Source: Hymenolepis diminuta
Taxonomy: Eukaryota > Platyhelminthes > Cestoda > Cyclophyllidea > Hymenolepididae
Direction of reading: 5' to 3'
NCBI GenBank assembly: GCA_900708905.1
Contig: CAADRB010000064.1
Coordinates: 195,344-259,343 of the forward strand
Length of the DNA: 64,000 bases
The notes beneath the pieces are model-generated. The model was not told the DNA's origin, did no database searches, and worked only from the letters and a program-made list of their open reading frames with translations. Of the stretch, positions 35,894 to 47,383 are shown piece after piece (the first letter of the stretch is position 1; each line of letters opens with the position of its first letter). A program made the position numbers and the translations under genes.

Positions 35894-37044
35894 ATGTTCA
35901 CTAACGTGTCCATCAAACTCATTCCTTTCCTGAATGCAGCTTACACATCAAATATTCGTAATATTGATTCATTTTGTTGATTCTTAGATACAAGCACAAC
36001 TTTGTATGGGTTCTGGTACACGAAGCTGCATAAATCAAAGCAACCGAAAATCCCAAGAAAAAATGCTCCAGTCTTTGACTTTGATTGTAAGTTATCTTCA
36101 TGTTTTGTGTAGTATTAAGGGGAACATAAACGGTTTCGTCCGACGGATGCAAATACAAGTATAAGCGAAGTCGAGAAATTGCCAGAATATACAATGTAAG
36201 TGTCTAATTTTACCTTACAGCGTGATAAGGCTTACCAATGAACAAAAAAAGGTTTTTACCTATGGATTTAACCCTGTAGCAACGGACTACAGTCATCAGT
36301 TGAAAGAGTTCATGGCATCTTATGGTCAGCACCCTGCAGATGATAGTCTACTCGCTAAAAGTAATGAAATACCTAAAACTCATCAACTTCCTAGTTCTAC
36401 ATATGTCTTTTAGAATTCAGTATAATAAATATCTACTTGAAAGGGCTCCTAGGGTATGGAATTCGGTTGAATTGTCATCTTCTTAGACTTTCACACTTCG
36501 TGGTGCTACGGAATCTCTGGTTCAACGAAGAATGAGGCTTCTGCGTCGACTACGAGCGCTAAATAAAGAGAGTTATCAAAAAGCTCTGGAAGCGCTTAAG
36601 CTTAATGTCCATCACCTCGATCCCTTCGATTTCGGCGACAGTTCAGAAGCTGACGTGAGGAAGAAGAAAGTCAAAGCGGAATGCTATCAAGTAACTTCAT
36701 ACTTCCCGATTAACTCGAGACTATCTATTTAGCAAAGACTTGCGCGATTAGCAAGGTTTAAAAGAGACTTAGTCGCAAAAAGGGAGGAGTTCTACGATAA
36801 GAAAGAGAAGGACCTGTCTGAATTAGTCGAAAAGGTATCAAGTCTGGGACTGGAGAAGCCGGATGCTGAAGCCAAACTCCGAGATCTCTTTAAAATTGTG
36901 GTGGAAGAGCGCCAGGTTGAAACCTTATCCCCTACCCAAGTTGACAAACTACAATGGTATGCGAAAGAAAGAGTTCTTCGGCGTCATGTTATCAACTCAA
37001 TACTTGAAAGAGAAGCCCAACAGTTACGAGCCAGGAGAAAGTAG
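35894..37044 (+). CDS. MRPS15: Mitochondrial ribosomal protein S15 (uS15m)
   Basis: uS15m is a small-subunit protein of the mitochondrial ribosome. It binds the 12S/16S-like rRNA central domain. Seven exons join perfectly in phase: 35894-35957, 35988-36086, 36120-36195, 36230-36360, 36395-36453, 36487-36690 and 36733-37044, encoding 314 residues. The introns are only 30, 33, 34, 34, 33 and 42 nt. The N-terminus (MFTNVSIKLIPFLNAAYTSN) is basic, hydroxylated and non-acidic, fitting a mitochondrial targeting sequence. The S15 core runs DDSLLAKILHMSFRIQYNKY, LLERAPRTFTLRGATESLVQ and RRMRLLRRLRALNKESYQKA, aligning with the S15 helices and the QRR-LL-LR signature. The long basic C-terminal extension (ending EREAQQLRARRK) is typical of animal mitochondrial forms. 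The start is the first ATG of the open exon. An alternative acceptor at 36220 would add three residues in frame. Confidence 0.94.
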
Positions 37045-37127
37045 TTGTACATTTTACGCAGAGTAATAACAAACTTTGTATAATATCATAACGCCTCCTA
37101 TCTCTGAACGTAAGAGAAGAGGAGTAT

Positions 37128-37133
37128 AATAAA
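37128..37133 (+). promoter_or_regulatory. Probable poly(A) signal of MRPS15
   Basis: AATAAA lies 84 nt after the MRPS15 stop and only about 25 nt before the SF3B5 stop codon on the other strand, so the two 3' untranslated regions probably overlap. Confidence 0.55.
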
Positions 37134-37156
37134 AAAATTGTATTATGTACAGATCC

Positions 37157-37448
37157 TCAGCTTTCAGTTCGTTTGGGTGGAGGACCACATGGCTGAAGCA
37201 TTCTTTCCATGAGATTGAATCGAATCCTCGCCTTGGATTCGTTCTCACAGATTGCCATATAGTTTAAAATCTCAAAGTGTCCCATGTAAGATGCACAGGA
37301 GTCACGATGTTGGTTTGTTAGCCACTCCCACTTTATCGTATCAGCATGACCGGTACCTATGGAGTTAAAATAAATAGAACGTTAAATTACCAACATATTT
37401 TGACTGAAGATGCTCAAGCTGTGTATGTATGTTGTAGCGATCCCCCAT
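37157..37448 (-). CDS. SF3B5: Splicing factor 3B subunit 5 (SF3b10)
   Basis: SF3B5 is a small core protein of the SF3b complex in the U2 snRNP, packed against SF3B1 and SF3B3, and needed for branch-point recognition in the nucleus. Two minus-strand exons, 37448-37391 and 37356-37157, are separated by a 34-nt intron (GTAATT to CCATAG). They encode 85 residues against 86 in human. The protein starts MGDRYNIHTQLEHLQSKYVG and continues TGHADTIKWEWLTNQHRDSC, YMGHFEILNYMA, ENESKARIRFNLMERMLQPC and GPPPKRTES. Nearly every position of the family's conserved core is present. It is tail to tail with MRPS15 (112 nt between stop codons). It carries a split glycine codon (G|GT) at the intron. Confidence 0.97.
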
Positions 37449-40400
37449 TGTTAGGAGCGGTCAAGATTCCTAGTTGATAGGAGCGCCCAAGCAATAGCCT
37501 ATCCAAAGTATTACAGTATGCATTGCTTACTTGTAATATTTCTAAATAAAAAAATGCATAATTATCATATATCGGTTTAAATTGAATTTATTTTACGTTT
37601 TAATAGTTCTATTTCTGTTGGTACTTTTATTTAATGGAGCTGAAATTGACCGATTATCTTTGTAAAATTTTGAATTGCCAGAAAAAATAATGAAATTCTC
37701 CTAAAATTTTGAATTTGTGATTTAATTTTATAAGATTCGAAAGCTGGATGGACTGCTTTTACAGAAAGAGACTAGTAATTTTATTATAGCTCATTGCCTA
37801 ATTATCTTTTTTTATGAACTTTAGAAAAACTTTATTAATTCGAATACTGATGAACCTCACCTTTGATTAACATTGATGAAGGTAATCAAAAATACACGGT
37901 ATCATAAACTCATGTCTATATAATTTACTAAAATGCCTTGATGAGGCAATATTTATTGTATTATTAATTGTACTTTAAATGTACTTGATATTTTAATATT
38001 TAGTCTTTGTAAAACGAAAATAGAATTCGCATCTTTATATATTCAAATAGTCTACGATAAAATTCATCAGCGCCTGCGGTGATTGCACGAAATAATCTTT
38101 ATGATTAGTAAATTTTGACATTTAGATTCAACAGCGAATGACTTAACATCTTGTGCAATGTTTGTAGTTTATCAGAATAATCAAAACAATTGCTCGAACC
38201 TTGCATTTCAATAAGACATAAAATTAATTAAATGGAAATGATGTTCTAAGAATTAAACTTTATTATAAGAGAATTATTCGTCATTCCAAGTGTAAAAAAC
38301 TAAAATTAATCACTCATGATAAAAATATTGAGAATATTGGATATTATTAGGACGGCATGTGTGAATATACAAGGGTAAGAATTTGTTGACGTGTGTATGC
38401 AATTATTTATTCTACTAAACTATACCTGAACGTATATCTGTTAATGGGAGATATAGCTTTCAAAATAGGTGAGAGGAAAAAGAGTGTGGAGTTGAGAGTT
38501 TTCCTACTTTTCAGCATGTAGTAGGATGTAAGTAATAGTAATTTTCCTAAATAGCTATAAGAGTCCTTTCAACTTTTTATCGCACAACAAAAGCGATCAA
38601 AATGGAGATCGCTTTGCTACAGAGCTTAATTGAGAACAGAGCGAAAGCTCGATGGAACGATACAAATCACATGTGTGGGAAGATGCTTTGTGTGTTTGTA
38701 GTTGCAAAGTAGTCTTATATAGCTTGATAGAAGCTAGGAGAAAGAGATGAAAATCAACGGCTATATTTTTGTGTTTTTTTGGAATTATCGTTGGTGTGAG
38801 TTGATATCCAGGCGTGACGTCACATTTATTAGGTTGGAGAAGTTCCTGGTTTGCGGGCGGTCAATTATTCCCTTTATCCAAAGAGCATACTGATTTTTGA
38901 CAAGTTCACAACTTTCGTTTGAACTTAGCTTATGTACTATTGCGTAGGAATTTCATTGAAGACTGGATAATCTCTGATGTATTACCGTTATTCTTACACG
39001 TTATCGTACTCAAGGCTGCCATGGACTGATTAAATTAGAATAAAGAGCTTTTTTGCATTTTAAATATTTTATTAAATTACTTTGTGGAAAATTTTCCATT
39101 TTCCATATGTAGAGTGAATTAATTAACTATTACTAACTAATTTTATTGATCTATAGACTTTATTTAGCTCTTTATCTTTACGCTTTTTTATAGCTGATAG
39201 GCATCCGGGTAGGTATTAGTGATATAAATTACCAGAAACTATATTTTGCAACTGAAGACTCATAAATAAATGTGTAGATGCTAGGAATTCCAATTTTTAA
39301 CTTTTAACTGAAATTGCCATCATACGTCAAGTGGTTGCGCATATTTCTGAAGCAATTCCCAAAGAATGCGCAAACTGCATCAAGTTTTTTGAGAGATTGC
39401 TGAATATTTAAATGTTAAAAACTATTTCTGCGAAGTGTCTGGTCATTGTCACATTATGATCTCTAAAAGAAGATATTTCAGAATATACCCAAAAATTTTT
39501 CTTTGGGCAATTTATGATAAAACTGGAAATTTCACCCAACGAAATGTTTTAGTTATGTTGTTTTTTTAATTTTTCCTTGAAAATTTTGGATAAACTTGGT
39601 AACAAAATGTTTAGACATTGGTATAATATTTTAATAAATAAACGAGAATTATTACACGTAATTTTAGAATTAAAAAAAGAGAATTTATAACTCAAATGAG
39701 TATGATAGGCACTATTTAATTTAAATAATCAAAGTTCAATATATAATTTGCTTCTATATTATTAAAGACTGTATTAACACCTAGTGGCATAATAGAACAA
39801 GTGATTATTTGTTTATCTACGCTTTAAAACAAATGGCTACCAAATAACTGAGAAAGCAAATATACCTAAATGAATGTATTTTAAATAACCTTTTTGCAAT
39901 AATATATAGGGCGAGTAAAATTATTTTTCTTTGTAATACCTGTTACGCTTGAGCGTTCTTGACTTTGTTAAAATCAGTGAATTGGTTTGAGTGAGATAGT
40001 TATTGTAAGTTTAGCTCGGAGCATACCATTTTTTTACGGATTTTCAGCTTATTTGTACAGTAAAAATGATGCTTAAACTCGATAATTTATTGAAACCTTC
40101 ACAAATAATAAACATATTCTTTTATACTTTTTAATTGTGGGAAGCAACTGACATCAAGCAACATTAAGCCCAGCAAGTGATAAAAGTCATTTGATTTTTG
40201 GATCCGAAGTGTTCAATATTTATTAAATGGGCAGTTCATGTCCCAAAATTCTACGTTCACGATTCGTCCTCTAGATTGCAGCGAATGCTCGTTGGCGATG
40301 TTTAGTGTTTATTGACTGCTATTATCTAATAAAGAAGAGTCGGTCATTTTTTCTTCTAATGGTTGAGAAGGTAATCGATTCTGTATGAGATTTCCTATTT

Positions 40401-40757
40401 TGCTGAGCAAAGACAAGAAAGATAAAATTTTCAGTTAGCAGAGCTCCACAGACTGTGTTCATCCAAGATGAAAATATTTGTTAAACTTAATTTTAATTTA
40501 TTGCTATTTTCGCCTATCCATTTGTAGACACTAGACAAAATAAATATCAAGATAAACTTGAATAATTGCTTTTAAACGAATACCTTCATGTAGAAAAACT
40601 TATCTAAATTTATAGATCTCTATAAGGAACATTAAGTAATATATTTTGAAACGTGGATACACGTATAAGGTCTAACAAATGCGATAAAATTTAATTAATG
40701 TGTTGCACTTTCACAGAATATCATTTTTATATAACATTAAATATAATGCTTATTTAA
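37449..40757. other. Gene-free stretch
   Basis: AT-rich, with no exon chain that I can support. A perfect CRE-like palindrome occurs at 38815-38822. No promoter element for SF3B5 could be identified. Confidence 0.5.
38815..38822. promoter_or_regulatory. CRE-like palindrome TGACGTCA
   Basis: A perfect eight-base cAMP-response/bZIP consensus. A single site in 64 kb is expected about once by chance at this size and no gene start lies close, so function is doubtful. Confidence 0.15.
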
Positions 40758-41352
40758 ATGTTATTTTTCTTATATATATATATGTATATATGTATGAAAT
40801 CAACTGTTATTTGTATATTAATTTCTTCATCAAAATCTTTCCGTTTTTGTTCCAGTTTAGCACATTTCCTCCTATCCTTCGTAATTTTATTCTGCAATTT
40901 TTTTCTCTTCTTTTTCCATTTTCGCCAGCCTATGATTTTGCCAAAATCAAGGTCTTTGTGATTATTCTTGAGATTATACTGATTTTGATATCCCATTGTT
41001 TGAAGTTGATAATTATTCTTGTATGAATGATAAAAATATCCTGTCTCCACTGAAATAAACGAGTAAAAAGACGGCAATCCAATTACCGACAAACTAGTGA
41101 TGGGAGTCTCTAGTTTGAAACATTTCCTCCTTGTTCTTCTTCATAGATAGTTGTGTGATTCTTCCGACAACCATGCTCACGGACATTCTGCTGGATGAAA
41201 GCTGTGCCATCCAGATCGGTGTCCATTCCTCGATATCCATCAACTAAATCCCGTGAGGTGATGTCATGATTTTGTTCAATCATATGAAAATTCTTACACG
41301 GACACCCGAATAGCGAGAATCCCGCACACCACAAAGGAATATAGTGCGCCAA
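40758..41352 (-). CDS. Lysine-rich open frames, gene status unclear
   Basis: Two adjacent minus-strand frames. 41352-41110 reads CPCKNFHMIEQNHDITSRDL, then DGYRGMDTDLDGTAFIQQNV, and stops. 41092-40754 reads GWRKWKKKRKKLQNKITKDR and RKCAKLEQKRKDFDEEI before running into a TA-repeat-derived tail. Both are more complex than random AT-rich frames and the second is strikingly basic. A 37-nt GTAATT to TTTCAG segment between them has the size of introns in neighbouring genes, but neither splicing nor read-through joins the frames in phase. It may be one gene with an error, a decayed gene, or chance. No family recognised. Confidence 0.25.
40771..40795. repeat. (TA)n / TATG microsatellite
   Basis: TA repeat followed by TATG units. 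It supplies the IYIYIY-type tail of the overlapping minus-strand frame. Confidence 0.75.
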
Positions 41353-41442
41353 AAGTGATAGTTTGAAGTGGATTTGAAGTTTGATTATTCAGAATCTTCG
41401 TTTATTCGAGTAGAATAATTAGTCCAATCCCTATAATACCTC

Positions 41443-41863
41443 CTACCTACACTTGCAAAATTCCGATGATTTTCTGCCAAACAGTTTGCAGAGGATGGAT
41501 ACTGCCCTTCTGAATTTGAAATCATCCAGTTCCCTTACATGAATGTAACTTTTTAGCTCCTCGGGGATGTCAGCTAGGTCTTTCCTGAACACGTCAATGG
41601 ATGCATTAAACTAATTATTAAAAATAATGTTGCTTCTGGATCATGGTGAAATTTGCCAATCCGTAAAACAGGGTTGTCAGGACACTATCTAGGGAATTTT
41701 CTGATTGCCAAGGATTCAGGCTCACATGCTTTGTAAAGTGTTCCTTAAGTTCCAAGAAGCTTTCCTGTTGTTTTTGTGGCATGATTTCTCTGTTTTTCAA
41801 TGATTTCATGAAATTTTCTTGCTGCATTTCCACGGTTCGTTTAAGTTCATTTGTTTTAATCAT
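41443..41863 (-). pseudogene. Possible gag-like or unknown coding remnant in two frames
   Basis: The minus strand reads MQQENFMKSLKNREIMPQKQ, QESFLELKEHFTKHVSL and then LFYGLANFTMIQK to a stop. A second frame then continues FNASIDVFRKDLADIPEELK, SYIHVRELDDFKFRRA and CKLFGRKSSEFCKCR to a stop at 41443. Two good-quality frames back to back on one strand suggest a single coding unit broken by a frameshift or an unseen intron. The helical, glutamine-rich, charged character resembles retroelement gag proteins, but I have no diagnostic motif and no pol region nearby. Confidence 0.3.
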
Positions 41864-44800
41864 ACAGATGGATTAAAGGAATTATCGGCTAAAATCTCTT
41901 GACAATGTTATTAATATCGAAGATCAATACACATCCAATCTATACATTATCGATTAAATGATTATTCTTAATATAATAGGGCAATCAGATGCTTTATGAA
42001 TTTTACTATATAAAAGCATCAGAGCTCGGGGAGAATCAAATTTGCTTAGTAAGGGGAGAAAGAATGCAAAGTGCATTAGTTTTTATAATTCAGCAATTTA
42101 AGCGTAAGTTAGTTTCTTTTTAGGGTATAATTCACTTTATAATATGCATTGTCCGCGATTTGGTCTCTACGTTTCTAATTTTCAGAAATTATTAATATTT
42201 TTTTACTTTTCAATTCATTAAAAATTCTACCTTCCTATCCAACCTCTAAGCTAATGTTGTCTGGATGAAGGAAACTTTGTTTAAATCTGCGATCGACACA
42301 TATATATCTGTCATCGGGAAAACGTTTTACTAACAACTTGTTGTTAATTAACACGAAATGAAGAGAAAAACGCAGATGCCTGTAGATTCAGCAAAATTTT
42401 CATCTTTAAAACGAAACGGTAGCTTCAGAATGATATATGTTCGCCAGACAGAGGAAGGAAACACCATCTTAATCATGGACACCAAATTTCTTTTATTTCT
42501 GCGAGACAAAAAAGAAATATGGTATTAACTGCTAAATGAATAAACAAAATACGTTTATATTATAAAATGTCACGCATTACAGATTCCGGCACCTGTCAAA
42601 TAAAAGTGTTAATTTAAACAGGGTCAAGATCTAGTCACCATACTTAAAATTTTCTAGTGAAATGCGTTTCCACTAACCCGTTAGAACATTTAATAGCACA
42701 AAATTTAATTAGCATCAACATTAGCATTTAATTTTTAAGGCTGACATTTAAAAGGCTTTTAATGGGTCATAAGTTGCTCTTATTTAACTTTTGGCAGCCT
42801 AATAAAGTAATTATCTTTGTAAGTAGTCAGGAACTGAAACGTTGTATTCTTGTTACAGTTAATTAGAAAGGGCCATCAGAAATATCGTTATTATTATCTC
42901 ACCCTAGTTAAACACATGAGCAAATGTATAAAAAAATGTATTTTTTGTACACAAAACACCATTTGGGCAATAGAACGTATGACTGTAAAACCTCCGATTC
43001 TTAAAGTGGGCCAAAATACGTAACAAGATTGGATTTGTCATTAACGCTCGATTATCGATCAGCATTTAAAATGACCTTCCTTTCTATTTCTTATGAAAAT
43101 AACTTTTTAGGGTTTTCAACATAAGAGATTACCTCTGCCCTCAAAATAAGGTTTTATAATTATAATCTGGTCAAAGATGATTCAGTTATGTCTATTTTAA
43201 AGAGCCACTTGTTACTAAACCCCAATGGAAGGTTTGGGGTCAATATATTTGCAAATAGCCTATCCATTTGAAAGAGGTTGATACTCCATACTTTATTGGC
43301 GACGAAATTCGTACTGCTAATTTCTCCGTTTACATGTAAAGAATATTTTTGCAAAATTAGACATAGTTAACATCAATAAACGTTATTTTATTACCCACAC
43401 GCAAGGAACAGTGTCAAAAGTTCTCAAAGTAACTTTTGATTTGGAATTCATAATGAAGTAAATTAGATGGGTGGATCTAACTTAAACCATTAGCCATTTA
43501 CTGTCTGTAATCATTTGTCTGACGGCAAAAATAATTAGAAACATGCTGAATAATTTAACATGGCCGGACTTGTGATACAATGATTACAGTACTCTCGTAT
43601 TTGTTTTACCTTTCTCCCGTTTTCTACCTCATTGGACATATTTGTTATTTCTTGATTCAAATGCCTTTCATGCTTGAAATTTGCAAAAGTTTTTGTGCCG
43701 TGTTTTGGGCAGTAAGGAAAATAGCAAAATACTCTATGGAAACCTAATATAAGACATGCTGTTTGGCATGTCACATGTAGTAACGAAAATCTCTTAACGA
43801 TAATGTTAATTTCCTGCATATTTGTTTGGTGAATATTTAATCCTTCCTATGCATGGAATGGCTCTGTTCGTAGAAAAGGGTCTTTGATAGAAATGTTGGG
43901 CACATGTAGTAAATATTATTATAATCAAAATCAGTTTAGATTGGAGAGCACTTAAAGACGTCCGAAACTTATTCTCGCGATGGATGCTCATTTTAAGTAG
44001 ATTTCTGGAAAGTTTCTTAACCATTTAAGATAGCTAATTAAACGAGAGGTCATTTTGTCCCTAGAGTAAGAGTACGTGTCAATCGATAAAAATTGGTATT
44101 TTTTACCTATTTTACACTGAAAAGTAGCAATCGCGTAATTATAAATATTGAAGTGGTTTAATTTTTAAAGCACCAACTGCGGAGATTTTCATTTCTACAA
44201 ATTACTTGCTCCAGCAATTTGATCAAAATACATATTGCCATAAATACTGCATCTTAACTTCAAAGCACTCCTACAGCGGGTTTGGCTAATGATACACAAA
44301 CATATCAGCGAGGCACCGTATTTCGGTGAAAATCAATTCTGTGGCCATCAGAGCGGAAAAAATTTCAATAAAATAGATCAAAATCTTAATTAGCATTGTC
44401 TTTTCTAGAGTGGTAACATTATCTGGACCAACCAGTAACATTAGCATTGTTTATGAATTTGGTATTTGCCATTTTTGCATTATTTTAAGTTTTGAAATGG
44501 ATAGTCCTGTTGAATTATCAAATGCCTTTGGATATTTCACATTATTTACTCGATGTGTTCACGAAGATTAAACATAGAATAAGAATATATTCCTATGAGG
44601 TTCATTAAACAAAAGTACAATTTATTTCAATTAAACTGTATTTGTGCCGAGGATTTTCTCATTTGACTAATTTCTACACCATATTTGATCCTAGACCAGA
44701 AAAGTTTGATCCTGTGGCGGTAATCCACGTGGGATCAAACGAATTTGAAAGAATATTTGTTTTAGTTCCCACACACATTTTCCACAGTGATAGGTGAAAA

Positions 44801-47171
44801 AATAATGATCTTTACTAAAACATAATTTTTCCAAGATCTACTGTACTTTTCTATCAAGATAAAAATTATTTATTGTATGAACAAATAATGACATATATTG
44901 AGCATCTTAGATATTCAAAGAGATACACGCACCCACATAGGATGAACTGATAATAATTTCCCAACTTGGCAGATTTAGGATATAAAGTTAATATTGTGAT
45001 CGAACTGTTTGATTTTAATTCGAAACATCAGATTATTAGGAATTCAAATAACCATCAAGTGAACAGCGCATAATCTAAAAGATTCTTAACGAAAATGAAA
45101 CATACCTTCTTGAGATAACCTAAATTGATCCTGTATTTCTGCTCAGGCGCTTAATCGCTGTCATTTATGCAAAAAACCTCCCAATTATTCAATTATTAAT
45201 CCATTCTTATTTATATTAAACTTTAACTGAATTATCACCAAGGTCATTGACATTAAATGGTAATTAGAGTAGAAATCAGCCAAATAAGCATCTTTAGGCT
45301 TTAAAATGAACAGAAAACGTATGCTCTTAAAAATAGTTTAATTAAAAACACTTAACATGACTATCTTTTGTTTCATTCACTTTCAAAATTATTATTATTA
45401 ATAATGAAAAAAATTATTACTATTTCTGAATAAGAGAGTGACATTAGCCTAGAACAGCATGTTACTGATTACAGCATAGATACAGACAGATAATGAAAAG
45501 AATTTTGTGGCAACGATAACAAAAGGCAACGATAATTTAAATCAATCGGAGGAATTAAAATTGAATTAGTTTTAAATGTAAGCAAAGTAGAGCTCTTTCA
45601 AATGAAAAATTCCGCGGGCAGGAGTCGGGAATGGAACAAGCGAAATCGATTTTATCTGTTAAAGGACAATTTTCTGACATTATCACACAAAAATATGTAC
45701 ATTATCGAGTGGCATATAAATTTGTTGATCTGAAGGGAGAAACAAAGTGGCTTATATTAAAATATTTAAGAATACATTGACAGGTATACTTTTATTTCCC
45801 TCTGATAAATTAACCTGTTCAGTGTATACGTTATTTCCTCACACTGTATAGTGAACATCAAACAGAATTTAAGATTTAAGCCATGGCATTTAAATTTATA
45901 TCCCGTTCTCTTAGTTTTTTGAAGGAAACTTGGCTGATATTTGTAAACCATTATTTTATTATAACCCTTATTAATTTTGAAGGGTTTAAAATGTTTTATT
46001 GGTTAAAAACAACTGAAATAGAGTACAATAAGGATAAGTGTAGCAGATCAGAGAGCATGAAAATAATTGTTTCATTTGATCTTCAAATACTGGCAATAAA
46101 ATATTTACTTTATAACCAGTCCACTGTTTCACATCTCAAATTTCATCCCCTGAATTACTGATCATATTCTCATCCGCAACCTGTTATTTAATTCCGATGG
46201 TCGGTCTTACCACCTCAGATAATTTCTTCTTTCATTGGCCGTAAAAGTAGCATGATCTGGCACGATTTTGAGAAGCTTATATTCTCTGAACTGCCGCATA
46301 AAAGTATTTGTTGAAATTTCATCTGTTTTGAACTCTTGCCTGATATAAATTCGCCTTATCTCGTTAGCATATCACTTAACCGTGCCGAGTGCAAGCACCA
46401 AAATATTAAAATTAGAATACTCAAGAGACCGTCTGATTTTGCACGTCGATGTTTTCTCTTGCAAAGGATATGGATGCAAAACGCACGACTAAATCTAGGC
46501 GAAAAAGACTGAAATATCTCTCCTGTTTATCTTCCTCCTTCGCGCAGTTGATATTTTATTGAAAATTATGCGAGACATTCCTAAGAGTTTATAAGTGATT
46601 AGATCCCTAAGTATTGGAACATAATAATTCTTCAAATGTAACAGAGTTTTCATATTGATTCTTACTTTGAATGAAACAATCAAGTATATACCTTCCATCT
46701 ACGTTTGATGTTTTTTATATTTTCCTTGAAAAATAAAGACGAACAGTCGTATTGTCTTCCCCCTTCATAACGCATTTTCCCAATGGTTAATGCCAATTTT
46801 TAAAAATTAACGTGTACTGAATGTAAAATGAGTAACAATACTATTTACAATGATAAAACGCAAGTTTACATTTCATTCATGACTATTCAAATGAAGAATT
46901 ATTGATCCAAAACATTAAAAATATAATTGCGTTTGATTTCCATAATATTCGCAAAAAACTAATAAGCTACCAGAAAAGGAAATATTTTTATATTAAATTT
47001 AAATATAATTACGGCGTGCTATGCAGTGAAATAGTTTATTCAAACGATAATATTTAAAAATAAGTTCCTTTTCTAGTATGTGCTGAACAAACTTCTCATC
47101 TTCATTTTCACTTCTTCTGCCTCCCTGCACAAGACAAGTTTTGAAAAAGGTTTCTTTAATTGATTTGGGTC
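41864..47171. other. Gene-free stretch
   Basis: Strongly AT-rich. A TATATAAAAG box at about 42008 is followed by an ATG at 42064 and a short hydrophobic run ending at a GTAAGT donor, but no second exon can be joined. Other frames (43160-44024 and 46495-46698 on the minus strand, 45883-46161 on the plus strand) show no motif. Confidence 0.45.
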
Positions 47172-47383
47172 NNNNNNNNNNNNNNNNNNNNNNNNNNNNN
47201 NNNNNNNNNNNNNNNNNNNNNNNNNNNNNNNNNNNNNNNNNNNNNNNNNNNNNNNNNNNNNNNNNNNNNNNNNNNNNNNNNNNNNNNNNNNNNNNNNNNN
47301 NNNNNNNNNNNNNNNNNNNNNNNNNNNNNNNNNNNNNNNNNNNNNNNNNNNNNNNNNNNNNNNNNNNNNNNNNNNNNNNNNNN
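47172..47383. other. Assembly gap (212 N)
   Basis: A run of undetermined bases. Frames reported as open across it are meaningless. Confidence 0.99.

Noticed and set aside
36221..36413. Reading the MRPS15 exon at 36.2 kb straight through to its stop
   Set aside because: A 34-nt intron (36361-36394) restores the conserved S15 helix in phase, while the read-through tail has no similarity and ends in a stop.
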